Source of the DNA: Lepisosteus oculatus
Taxonomy: Eukaryota; Chordata; Actinopteri; Semionotiformes; Lepisosteidae
Assembly (NCBI RefSeq): GCF_040954835.1
Contig: NC_090705.1
Span: 17,124,436 to 17,188,435 of the forward strand
Reading direction: 5' to 3'
Length of the DNA stretch: 64,000 bases
In this document: in pieces, positions 12,374 through 24,600 of the stretch
How positions within the stretch are numbered: position 1 is the stretch's first letter
How the letters are laid out: each line of letters begins with the position of its first letter
Notes under the pieces: model-generated
Seen by the model: only the letters and a program-made list of their open reading frames with translations
Told to the model about the DNA's origin: nothing
The model's database searches: none
Made by a program: the position numbers and the translations under genes

Positions 12374-15300
12374 GACAGGTGAACTGAAAATCTGTCCCAG
12401 GCTGTCAGGTCCCGCAGGATTTGCATATTTCATTGATGGCAAGTCTTTCATCCCTGTCAGGGTTTCTCATTATCATTTCTTTCCTCTGGGTGTTTCAGGC
12501 ATTTTGACAGCAAATATCTATCTGTATCACACTGCCATCTGCTCTTCATTCCCTGCTTTTCTCAGCTGCTCACTGGGCCAGACTAGTTGAACTATTACTT
12601 GAGTTCAAAAGTTTCTAAGTTATTTTGTCAGGGTGATGTATAACTCCCATTTCAGCAACAGCTTCACACAGTGTAAGATAAAAGGGCCTTCAGTTCTTTT
12701 CTTGTTAAGTAAAGTAATGCACACGTTCAGCAAACAGATTTTCCCAACGTGATACTTCCGTTTACCATTCTAATACAAGATTAGTTCCTCCATTGTGTTG
12801 TATGTTTGTATACTGGACACTGCCTTTATTCATTGGATATAAGCCTAAGGGAACAAAAGGAACACATTCTTCACAGTGTTTTTGCTTAGGAAGAACATGG
12901 CATTTCATAGCAAAGCAATGCAAAGGATTATGTAAACTCATGATAGCTTTCTGTCAGGAACACCAAAGCATTGTATAAGTTATTTTTTTGTTTGTAATAT
13001 ATACTATGCAACAGTAAAGTGACAGTTTGTTTTTCAACATCTCATTTGCCAAATAAAATATGCCTTTACATATACTGTACAAGGATAGAAAATTTACTTT
13101 TTGTGAGCGATACCATTCCCCTAAGACAAAAATATCTATTTCCCACTCTACACAAACCCCTCTCACCCATCCCTCACAGTGGTGTGTATCTCCACAAATC
13201 TACCTTAGGGCCCCAATCAAACGTTCAAACACCTGCTGTGAAGCACCCCCAGAATATGAACAAATGTATTTAATTCTGTTTAGATTAACCCACAAGGTAT
13301 TTCAGTCCACCACTACTTTCTTCTGGTAACATCCCTAAATCTATATGGAAAAATAAACTGGCCCCTTACCCCTAAAAAAGAATTGAAGTCAGCCAAACAA
13401 ATTAACAATAAGAGTCTAATAATAAGATCAATAATCAAGTAATAAGAATTCTCTCACAGATTACATTCATTGGCAGTCAATAGTGTCATGGTTTTCATCC
13501 AAGATTTCATCTTTCTGTACTTAAGACAACTGTGAATGGTTAGAGCTTCCACAGGAAATAAAGAGGAATTAGGACCACACCTTTCACCAACACACTGAGA
13601 CACGCTCACTTGCTATTTTACCTCTCATCTGGGAAGTAACAGTGTAGGAACTCCAGGTCAATCACCTATAAAATCTGCAGTTTGCCGGACCTTGTGAAGT
13701 CTTGTGCTGGAGCTTCAGACATGAGATATGGATGTGCTTTATATTCTCAAATAATTATACTGTATATTGTGCATAGCAAAATATATCTGATGTGCTGTTC
13801 ATGAAAAAAAAAAGAATTATTGAGACACATTTTTATTCCACATGTTTAAATATTTCTTGCAGGTCTGCAAACCACTGTGGGACTATGCTGAGTGGACACA
13901 CTTCTAGAGGAGTGGCATAACAACCTTGGACCAGGAGTTATCCTACAGCTGTGTAGGCATCTCTGATGGGCTCCTCCAATTACGCTGCTTTATTTCTTTG
14001 TACTGGAAACCACTTGGTGCTCTTACACATGCAAAACGCCTACATGAATAATGTACTTCCATAGAGCCTTCTACAGTTACCTTGTGTAACTGAAAATGCT
14101 GGTAAAATTATAAACATTATTATGTTTACTTTTTTCTGTTTTGCTTTTGGTTAAATAACTAATGGCTCTGAAGAGTGATACAAGCCTTTAAAAACAGGAT
14201 CTTGACATTATTACAAATTAGGCTGATTGCTTTTAAATTGTTGCCTGGCTCTTGGAATGAGAAGAAAGTGAAAATAGTCTCTAGGACTCATAATTACAGT
14301 GTTATATATCAAGACTCCTTGGACTCAAAACGCCCCCTGTGTCATTGTGTCAGGTACTGTATTTAAACTTTAATGAATTAAGCGTAAATCGCCACCTTTT
14401 ATTATTTCTTCAGGAGTTATTTTTCATCGTGTCATTAGTTGAAATAATAACAGGTGTACATGTTTTTCTATCATTACCATTAATATGAGGCAAAAAATGC
14501 TAAAATAATCATAGTAGCTGCCAAAAATAACCTGTTTCAATATTACACTTCAAGACATTTCTTTTAGATGAAAAACTGGCTCTAGCTTCTCAAATATCTA
14601 CCATTCATATGAGAATACAAAAACTAAAACAATCATAATAGCTGGCAAAAATAAGCCTTTCAAACCCAGCACTTAAAAAAAGGAATTTGCTTCAGGGGAA
14701 AAACTAATTTATCCTTCCCAGAATCATTCCCTGAACATATTCCCCTCTCCTTCTCTTTACCGTAGCCTTGTTGTTATGCGATCGAAACTGCTCATCCTTT
14801 TTAACTATCATTATGGATTGGTATGACTGTTTCAGTCATACCGCACATGAAAAGTCAGAAGCGGATATTTACTACAAGGGAGTTAAGTGACATGAGCCCA
14901 TTCTGACAATGAGCAAAATGAAATGGTGGTCAATTTGGTATACATAGGAGCACGATTTTGACATCTCCCAAGGCAGGAGTTAAATGGTCAAACAGTGCCA
15001 AAAATAATTGCCTCTGAAGTCCCTGGGGTCTTGTATTGTTGATTAAAAAAATAAGTGTTCAGTTGGACACCACTTGAGTTAAATGTTTGCAGACCAGCAA
15101 GACTTTGTTATTTAGAATTTGTTTTGGGATGGGATTGCCAAGCACTTTGCTGCCAGCACAAGGGTATCTGCATTGATCGATACTGGTTTCTACAACTTGA
15201 AGCCATGGGGGATAATCTAGCTAGTGCCCAGCTGGTCGAGGCTCTGCTTTGTCGCAGCCCAGACAGCTCGCCTCCCAGCCTCCGAGTTCTTCCGTAACTA

Positions 15301-16070
15301 GACAGCACTGGCAGGACTGAAAACTGTCGTCTTTTTTTCATGACTGTACGAAATATTTTAATGTAAAATTGTGTGCTGTTCCTCTGTAGGTTAAAGTGTG
15401 ATTTTAGCTTGTCTGCTGAGGATTCTGCTGTCACTGGTGTATTTGCTCCCTGTACCTTCTTAGAAATAGGCTGTGAGACCCCCTTGTGGGCACAGTGTCT
15501 CAGTGCAGAAAGTTCTCTTGCTGAAGAGCCCACAGCACCTGTAAATGCTACAGTAGCAGATTTAACAGGTGTGCTTCTGAGAAGCCCAGCTCGGTCAACA
15601 GGACAATATCCCTGGCGTCAGTCAAGATTCCACTTCACATTCTGAGCTACTTTATGAAAGGCTGTGGTCAACGTTTCATATCCACAGACCAACTAAAACA
15701 CTTTCAGTCTTTCCAACGAAGAGGAATTCATGCATGCATGTCTTTTGTGACATTTTTTCCCTTAATTTTAGACCTTCTATAAAATATATGAACAGCCTGC
15801 AAAAATAAGAGGCAAAAGACATCTTTCATTTTTTATGCCTTCCAGTACTGGAATCAAAAACTAAACTTAAAACAAATGTCATTGATTGGTTTTTGTAGGA
15901 CATTCCTCTTCAGCACTTCTGTGCTCTGTAGGATAGGTCAGGGTTTCTGGGAAGGTTCTCACAAGAGAGGATGAATTCTGTTGTTTTTTTTAACATGGAG
16001 AATGCCTTTCCCCTCAATTCATGTACTGGGACAGTCACAGAACTGTCAACAGTTGTGTTTCGATTTGGCC
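12374..16070. other. Spacer, no gene recognised
   Basis: AT-rich noncoding DNA. Contents noted: a diverged tandem duplication with a 124-bp period near 14.47-14.69 kb, a perfect hairpin at 14820-14842, and a less AT-rich block at about 15.06-15.65 kb with overlapping open frames on both strands but no recognisable protein. Confidence 0.4.
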
Positions 16071-16075
16071 ATGAT

Positions 16076-16107
<32 letters not shown>
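16076..16107 (-). repeat. (ATT)n tail of SINE
   Basis: Ten or more TAA/ATT units at the 3' end of the minus-strand SINE that starts near 16.67 kb. This is the usual tail of this SINE class. Confidence 0.85.
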
Positions 16108-16674
16108 GTGAATTACTTAGTTATTGAATTGCTTACTTATACAGCGCTTTTTTCTGGACACTCTTTACAGGTAATGGGGATCCCCTCCACCACCAATGTG
16201 CAACACCCACCTGGATGATGCGACAGCAGCCATAGTGCGCCAGTATACTCACCACACACCAGCTATCAGTGGGGAGGAGAACAGAGTAATGAAGCCAATT
16301 CATAGATGGGGATTATTAGGAGGCCATGATTGGAAAGGGCCAATGGGAAATTTGGCCAGGATGCTGAGGTAATACCCATACTCTTTTCGTGAAACAACCT
16401 GGGATTAATGACCACAGAGTGTCAAGACCTTGGTTTTATATCTCATCCGAAGGATGTTGCTTTTTTACAGTATAGTGTCCCCGTCACTATACTGGGGCAT
16501 TAGGACCCACATGGACTGCAGGGTGAGCGCCCCCTTCTTGCCCCTACTAACACCTCTTCCAGCAGCAACCTTAGTTTTTCCCAGGAGGTCTCCCATCCAG
16601 GTACTGACCAGGCTCACACCTGCTTAGCTTCAGTGGGTTGCCAATTGCGAGTTGCAAGGTGCTATGGCTGCTGG
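16108..16674 (-). mobile_element. 5S-headed SINE (SINE3-like), near full length
   Basis: Read on the minus strand, a 5S-derived head (gaagctaagcaggtgtgagcc, then ggtcagtacctggatgggagacc) leads into a body. The body carries catccttcggatgagat, taaaaccaaggtc, ctctgtggtcattaa and ggcctcctaataatcccc. A LINE-like tail (tgtccagaaaaaagcgctgtataagt) and the (ATT)n run follow. The 5S internal promoter region is well preserved. This is the best copy of the family in the window. Confidence 0.75.
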
Positions 16675-16690
16675 TCACATCACATTGGGA

Positions 16691-16937
16691 TGGTGTAGTG
16701 TAGTGGTCAGGTCTCTAGGTTCTTAACCTATGGGTTGTGGGTTTGAGTCCCAGCTACAGACACTACTATTGTAACTTGAGCGACGTACCCCAGTTGCTCC
16801 AGGCCCACCAGCTTTATATATGGGAACTAGATGCTCTGCTGTGGATAATCCCCGTAATTGACTAGAGGCCTGTCAGGGGTATAGTGCTGTGCTTTATGCC
16901 AGGAACTGGGATAATCTCTGCCCTGATGAGCCACTTT
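16691..16937 (+). mobile_element. tRNA-derived SINE, family B
   Basis: Begins with tagtgtagtggtcaggtctc (A-box-like), followed by the B box gggtttgagtcccag about 35 bases later. A non-tRNA body follows, ending gggataatctctgccctgatg. A real tRNA gene is excluded because no acceptor-stem pairing is visible. It abuts the 5S-headed SINE, head to head. Confidence 0.65.
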
Positions 16938-18338
16938 TTGTCTTGGGAGGAATTACCTACCTACTAATGACTTCTACTACTACTAATGACAATCAGTACA
17001 GTGCTAGACGAATCTTTATTGCAGATAAAAAAAAGATTAATATTATGTGGAAATATTATAACTAGAGGCATTTTCTACTGAAGGGCTTATTAAAGATTCT
17101 AAACAGCCTTGGGCAGTATGTCAAAATGATCAGCATTCAGTATCAATAAATCAATAAGTCACAAAGTAAGATGTTGCAAAATATAAATGTGATTTCCTTC
17201 ACACTATATGTGTCATGAAATGATGAAGATGATTTTTGATCTAATCAAGAAAAAAAGACAAGATGATGATGATGTGATGAGAGAAACACAAAACTGAAAG
17301 TCTAATACTAAGGTGTACTGGTACATTCTATTGCAAAATCTCCTAAACTCCATAAATTATTTCCAGGTCAGACAGCATTACAATATATTGGAACTCCTGC
17401 TGTGTTTTTATAAAACTAAAGCACAGCGTGTGTTTGTTTTAAAAGATCTTGCCTTCTTACAGCTATGAACTTTAATAAGATGCTGATCTTAAAAAAACTA
17501 CAAAGTATTTTGTTAAACAAAAACTGGCAGCACCACACATTCTTTTTTTCCATTACAAAATAGCACATTACTATAAACCATATGTTTTTCAAATGTGTTT
17601 TATATTTACATAAAATTACACGAAAGGAGAACTGAAGAAATGAGAGAAAAAGCAGCCTTTCTTTATTAGGCAATGCATGCCTTCAGATCTTTGGAAATAA
17701 GAAGTGCTTCATCTCCAAATGACTTCTGTACCAGATGATGCTCATCTGTTTTATCTACAGAAGTGTTACTAACATAAGGTTATCCATTCTTTCTTTAAAG
17801 GACCTATGGATATAATAAAAGAAACTATAAAATGCTAAACATTGCATATCAGGATCCCTATCTGCTTTGATATCTTTTGTTGCTTTACCACACTTTTACA
17901 ATTCTGAAAAATTTCCAAATCTGCAAACCAACCTGTCTCAACTACTGCACCTCAAAATTGCACGGCAACACTGGCCTGCTGAATTTGAGACTTTGATCTC
18001 CAACTCTGAACTCCAGGTGATATATCTGCTAAAAAGCCTAGCAATATCTGTTAAAGTGCAATGTCCAGGAAACAGAATTAACTGAACGGTAATAAAAGAT
18101 CTTTTGTTTTTCTCTCCAGTGAATAAATAGCCCATGAAAATGAAGCACTTATTTACTCCAATTAATACTAGCCACTCACTATTAATAATAAAATAACTTC
18201 AGGTCAGCAAAGAACAATAAACATGTGCACAATCCTGAATACTGAAAGGACAATTCTGAAAAATAATTAAAACACAATGGACTATCAGAGACATGAAAGA
18301 ATGAGCTTTTTAGGTGACTTTCAGTAGGGTGCACTAGG
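16938..18338. other. Spacer, no gene recognised
   Basis: AT-rich. Holds a short gat/gatgat run near 17.26 kb and nothing else recognised. Confidence 0.4.
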
Positions 18339-18602
18339 GCAGAGTGGTGGCACTGTGGCTGGAAGGTTGCCAGTTCAAATCCCGTGGCTGGCAGAGGAAT
18401 CCTACTCTGGTGGGCCCCTGAGCAAGGCCCTTAACCCCACCTGCTCCAGGGGTGCTGTATAAATAGCTGACCCTGTGCTCTGACCCCATGCTCTGACCCC
18501 AAGCTTCTCTCTCCCTGCCTGTGTGTCTCATGGAGAGCAAGCTTGGGTATCTGAAAAGACAAATTCATTGTGGAAGAAATTGTATATGGCTAATATGGCT
18601 AC
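18339..18602 (+). mobile_element. tRNA-derived SINE, family A copy 2
   Basis: A longer copy of the 12.15 kb element, with an intact B-box-like gccagttcaaatcccgtg, gtgggcccctgagcaaggcc, an aaccccacctgctccaggggtgctg segment, tgtgtctcatggagagcaag and the ttgtatatggct tail. The internal deletion in copy 1 is filled here. Confidence 0.7.
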
Positions 18603-20576
18603 GCTCCTATTTAAGAGGCATCAAATTGTGTGTTATTTAAAATTTTAAGGAAACATCTTTCAGAAAGCAAATACTAGTACAGAGACTGTACAAGGATCAC
18701 ATCTACCCATAAGTTAAGTATTTTAGTAGAGGTTAAGCTCCAACAGTGGCTGATACTTGAGCAAAGAAGAAAATCTGTGGAACAGGACATTAGACAAGGC
18801 CTTTGAAATACTGCTGTCACAAATGCAGTAGCATGCCTGGTGCACAGTTAGGATAATACAACTTTTAAATTAAAAAATATTATGTAATGTCTCAAAATGG
18901 ATCTTCTTGAATTATCTAATATGTGCCACTAACAAATTATTACGTATGTGAATGAAAATGAAAAAAAATATATACACATTACTGTCACAACTACATTTAA
19001 TTAACAATTGTTTGTTAAAATTGTCTAATCTGGAGAATGTGATCTCATGCCAAATGATATTTGAGTACCAACGTACTGCAGTAATTGCAATAGCTTTAGT
19101 GTACTATCAACTACTGTCAATAACCAGAGCCAAAACATTATTTATATTGGAATACACACCCATTCGTAGACATGACATCTGTACATCAGCTAACAGATGG
19201 AAGGAAAATGCTAATAAGTCATGTCTTTATTCTGAAGAAGTCCAAAGCTGCTTGTCGTAGCTGTTCCTCTATCAATCATTGCAGAACTTAGAGGCTCACA
19301 GGTGCAATAGGAATGTCTGAGTGTTGTCCTTTGTCCTGTACTGGGATGTGCGAGGGCATTACCATGCAGGAAGGTAAAAGCTCTTTTCTCAGGATTTCAT
19401 GGGACAACCATGGATCAGAGCTTTACCAGTACAGTGCTGCACTGTGACAATTCTACCATGCCCTTACTCACTTTTTCGATACCATTTGATTTAGTCAACA
19501 TTGCCAGTTTATGGCACCTTATCACATAATAGAAGATCATCCCCAGCAACCTTTTTCTAGAATGGTTTGCCCATAGCAAGTAGAGCTCACAGCACTGTCA
19601 GGGAACTGAATGTCTTGTTAGATGCCTGCTACAGAAACAAATGCTTTTTCCACCAGCAAAATTCCAGTTAATTTAAGGATTCAATTAAGTAATAAGCTCA
19701 ACTGGAAAAAAAAAAACAGCTGCTGCAGCGGTCCCACAGATCAGGATTGAAAGCACTTGACCTAGAATATGAAAAGTGGCTTGCAATCCTTGGGACTGAA
19801 AAACAAAATCATTATTACAGAAGCATTTTTCAATTACAGTACTATTTTCCCTGTCGTTACATTACAGCAAGATTAGAGTCCTTAGTGTCCGATTCTCTGA
19901 TGTGACATTTTTTAAGATTACTGCAAATCCCAACCATCTCTTCTTTGTGAACACAAGGCAATTTAATTCACCAGTAGGTTCCACATTTTAAGGTAAGTGT
20001 ATTTTAACCCCTTTATTGTATTTAAATCAAAATTCGCAATACTTAATGAGTTCTACAGTTCTAAAGAGTAAATGTTAAATATATTAAAATTTCAAAGAAA
20101 CCTGAATTATGATACAGGAAAAAATCCTGATATTCGCCATATAAACAATGCGTTGTCTTTCTTTTACTAGATAATAAAGTACTACCTTCTTCACTGGATG
20201 TAATATTTAGGCTCAGGGTTTTCTTGGAAGAATGCAAAAAATGAGAAGATTTGACTTTGTCAACACACCTGGTCACATCTGCTCTAATAAGTTTCAAACA
20301 GACCTTGTGTTTACTTTCAGAATAATTCCAGGGTACTTTTCATATTGTAGTTTTTGATAAATATCTGTGCATCAAAAAAAAGAACAACATACCAGTGCTT
20401 TATTAACATTAGTTTTATTGTCAGAGCTAGCACATTACAGAACAATCCAGCTCTCTTAACACTGACGTTTCTATTGCTTATTGTTCTGTGGTGTATTTGC
20501 ACAGTGAAAATGTGAATGATGCCACTTACAGGGCATTCCCAAAGTCTGTGGTTATTTATCTTTTTAATACCGTTGC
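18603..20576. other. Spacer, no gene recognised
   Basis: AT-rich noncoding DNA without recognisable exons, RNA genes or repeats. Open frames are short and show no family motif. Confidence 0.4.
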
Positions 20577-20695
20577 AGTGGCTTGTGAGTGAAGTACCTT
20601 GGTGAAGCGTCCAACAGCAGTTTCACACACAAGATTCAAACCCACAACCTTCCAATTGTGAGTCCAGATCCCTCATAACTCCACAGTAGCTCAAT
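20577..20695 (-). mobile_element. tRNA-derived SINE head
   Basis: On the minus strand, a tRNA-like start leads to the B box ggttgtgggtttgaatcttg, followed by cttcaccaaggtacttcact, the usual next segment of fish tRNA SINEs. Only the head is preserved. Confidence 0.55.
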
Positions 20696-21039
20696 AACTT
20701 AAGACATTTCTTACGTCAACAGCTGAAGAAACTTCTCCAGAGTGAAAAAGCTCTTGGCTGCCACGAAAGAAAGGAGCAGTCCTGACCCAGAGGAGATGAC
20801 ACTATACTGGTGTTTAACACTTTACAGGTGTTTCCAGGACTATTTAAGTATTATATCTGATGAGGGATTCCTGCATGTTTCATTCTGGAAATTTAAGAAA
20901 AGCTTCATAGCAGCCTTGAATAGTAATTCTTTAAATTGGTTAAGGCTTTTTTAATGTCCTAATAACTAATTTCAGAGGGGGTGAATTTCCATACTTTTCA
21001 CAGGTCTCCCGTCATCCCTTTTCTGGTTAAAACATGGAA

Positions 21040-21677
21040 ATAGTGCTTAATTTAATTTCGGATAAATGAATCAGCTGGTAGCTCAAGCGAAATAAAAAAC
21101 CAGAGCAATGAACTTCCCTCAAAGACAAGAGCTTGTCATCAGAGCTGCAGAGCTAATCTGTTCTTTAAAAGACAGCCATGTAGGCCATATACATTTCATT
21201 GAATGCAGATTAAAAACTATAATAGCCAAAGATAATTAATGCAAATGCACCAAAGTCCTGGTCAATAATAAATAGGCCTTTGCACACCAATCTCCATACA
21301 AAGGGTTTTTCACATGTATTAAAAGATCATACACTGCAGGTTTTCCAAAAACTGAAAAGTATGCTGAATAACGTGAAGTGGGTTTCAGTATTATCTGATG
21401 ATGAAAACAAAGCATGGTTTCAAACATCCTTAAACAATAACTGAAAAACATAAAAATGCATAGAGACCTACTTTGTAGATTCAAATTACAGAATAAACTA
21501 CAGAATACAGAGACAAAGGAAAGAGACAGCTGGTGCTATAGGATTTGTACATTCCAGAACAATGTTAAAAAGGTTATGTACAGGACAAAACAAAAACATC
21601 ATCAAATGAAAGAACATATAAATCTTTTTCCCTTAATTGAATTGCACAAAACTGGACATGAAGGCGGATGGTGTTTC
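21040..21677 (-). other. TRIP13: TRIP13 3' UTR region
   Basis: This follows the TGA at 21680-21678 on the minus strand. No AATAAA is evident close by; the first reasonable signal is an ATTAAA at 21056-21051, so a 3' UTR of roughly 0.6 kb is possible. The end is uncertain. Confidence 0.3.
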
Positions 21678-24600
21678 TCATACACTGTTTGTCAGTTTGG
21701 TTCTCTCCTCAAACTGTTTGTCTACTGCCAGAGCCAGAGCTTCGAGAAACCGCTCCAACGTGACGGTTGGCGTCTGTAAATGTAAAACAGCACAATCACT
21801 GAAAAACCTGCAGCGCTGCCAATCCTTCTTGAAAAGACAAGATGAACAGCACAACAGAGCTCAACAGCAGCTTCTGATTACATGTTGGAAAAAAATAATT
21901 TAAAGGGAAAAGAATAAGATTTTGCGAGGCTTCGACATTCCTTTCTCTACTTTATTCGCTCTTACAACCTTACAGTACTGAAAACTGTATGTTTGTTTTC
22001 AGAAAAGAGAAATGCAGGAAAGATGAATAAGTTGATCAAAAGTGTTATGTTACAGAGAAAAGGTTTTTGCAACATGTACACTTATATAGCGCTTTTATGG
22101 ACACTGAAAGCACTTTACAGGCTATGAGGACTCCCCTCCACCACTACCAATGTGTAGCACCCAGCTGCTTGATGCAAGGGCCATCCAGGTGTGCCAGTAC
22201 ACTCAGTACTATTGAAGTCTGGGGACAGTGCCCACTGGGAGATTTTATTGCTGTACACTGTAATCTGCATTCCTTGTTCTATAGAAATGAACAACTCTCG
22301 CACCAATAACTGTAGATCCTTTCACTTAGACTTTTCAGAACACTGTCATGCTTACCTTCTAAGATCATGTTTTACTCACTTACTGGCTAGATGATTAATT
22401 CATTACTTTAATTTGAATCCGTAAAGAAAAATTAGCAAGTGAAAAATAAAGATGTATTAAATTAATAATGAAGACCAAAATGTACATTGCTTTCACTACA
22501 TTTCCCATGCAAATAATTTTCTAACCTAAAATGACCTTAAATGGCATTTTTAAAATAAAAAGGACATTACCTTAACATACAGTGCATGAGCCAAAAACGG
22601 TAATTTTCGCAGCACTCTTCCACTCAGGCCTTTACTCTTTCTGAAACGATCAAAGAAGTCCTGTTAACTATCACACAAAGAGGAATGGAAAATTGTCTTA
22701 TCGGCACTTATTCATTCATGGCTATCTCCTGTTGTCAAGGATGATGGTATTGGGGAAGTCCAAGGTCACCCGTATGGGATCTGCATACAGGCAAGATGAA
22801 CAGGTGTTGTCAAAAGTACTGGGCTCCTTTCCAGATATTCTTTCTCCTTCTATATCAGACATTACCCCCATAAGAGACATTAACCCCCAGGCGTTGATAT
22901 CGATGTTACATTTCCTCATTTTTGCTTTTATTATATCTTGTAAAATGCTTCTCTGTTTGGAGTCTAGGTAACTCTGCCATGCACAAAAAACCTCATGATT
23001 ATAGTCAATTTATCATCAACAAATGATCAATACATCATTTTTGTCAAACCAAAAAACACATCCATATTATATAGCTAAGACATGTTTATTCTAGAATTCT
23101 TGAAAGTCAGTTCAAGAATTCTGAAATCCTAAATGAAGTCTTCAGTATTATACTATAATAATCATGAGAACATACTTACAATGCAATTCGTCTGAGGAAC
23201 ATACTGAGTTGTGACACACTGTTCTCCAAGAAGCCAAGCATTTTAAGTTCTCGATAGGTAAGAAGCTGTTCCTTGGGGCAAATTATTTGGCACTGAAACA
23301 AATGGAAGAATATCAATACACCATGCGTGAGAAAAGAGATATCCTGAATGGGATTTGGGCTGCTGATGTTGTTCTGGTCGGCAAGCCTGGGGTGTGAACA
23401 AGATAATGATTATATTTCTAATACTCATGAGGACCTGTGTTTCCTCAAATGCAACACTTTCAAGAGGCAAAACTTTTAATTCTAATATGTATAATGTCTT
23501 ATAAAAGTATTCACCCCTTCTAAGGATGTCCTATTTTGTTGAACTATAAATGATGCAGACATTTTTTTAAATTGATATTTTTATTCAACACTTGAATACT
23601 CAAACTTTTATGAGTGAAAGAAGTCTGTTCCACTTTGAGAGACTGGTGAGACTGGTGTTATCTGTACTGTAAAACTATCTACATTTATGCATGCAAGCTG
23701 AGGAAGCCAAAACCTTTTTAATAGAGGATTTTTCTTCTTCTTGTGGGGAAAGTGGCAGCATTCTAACCTTTTGGCCAATCTTTGACAGATTTGTGAAGAT
23801 ACAGGGATAAAGAACTCACCCTCATCAGTTCATCTAGACAGGAGAGGTAGATGTTGAAAATGGCTTCTGGAGAAGGTGGACCAATATATTGCTTTATATC
23901 TGCTCTGTCCACAAAAGCCAGGTCTATTTTCTCAGTTACATTGGATGTTGCCAGTATTACAACATTTGGATACCTAAAAAAAGACAAAATCACAGGATAA
24001 AATTGATTAGCATAAACTGCATTGCCAAAAACATTATACCGAAGAAAGTTTAACACTACCCACGACCACTGGACACTTTTCTTGCATAAGATCATTAATA
24101 CTTCTTGCTAATACTTGTTATTGAATTTGTTATTATTCACTCTTTTATTGTGAAAACAACATATTTTGCTGTTCCCAAAGTAGGGTGTTTGACACAAGAG
24201 CTAAATTCCTTGAGAATTCTGTACTATAGTACAGCAACCCCAGATACTGAATTGCCATTCACTCCCTTGGTCTGAGGGAACAGCCTGGCGACCAAGGCAA
24301 AGGCCAATGGAATTGGTGTAAGGGTGGTGATGAAAAGGGGAGAGGGATCAGAAAAGTAGAATGCTGGTAAACCCATTTTGTATCCATATTTCCATTTAGT
24401 CATTTATGGGTGAAGTGTTTGTCCTCCTTTTCTTTAAAGAGCTATAAAATTGTAGATGGTGGGAGGTCTCAATTGTCTGTTTTGTCATTTATTTCTCTTA
24501 ATAAATGCGGTGTCTAGGGTTTTTAGGATAGCACTTTAGTTCTCCTGAATTGAGAGAATTGAGAGAAAATTGCATTTTACACGTATACAACTTGTACAAG

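Noticed and set aside
15108-15533. 141-codon minus-strand frame overlapping plus-strand frames
   Set aside because: No motif or start context. Overlapping frames on both strands reflect the lower AT content of the block.
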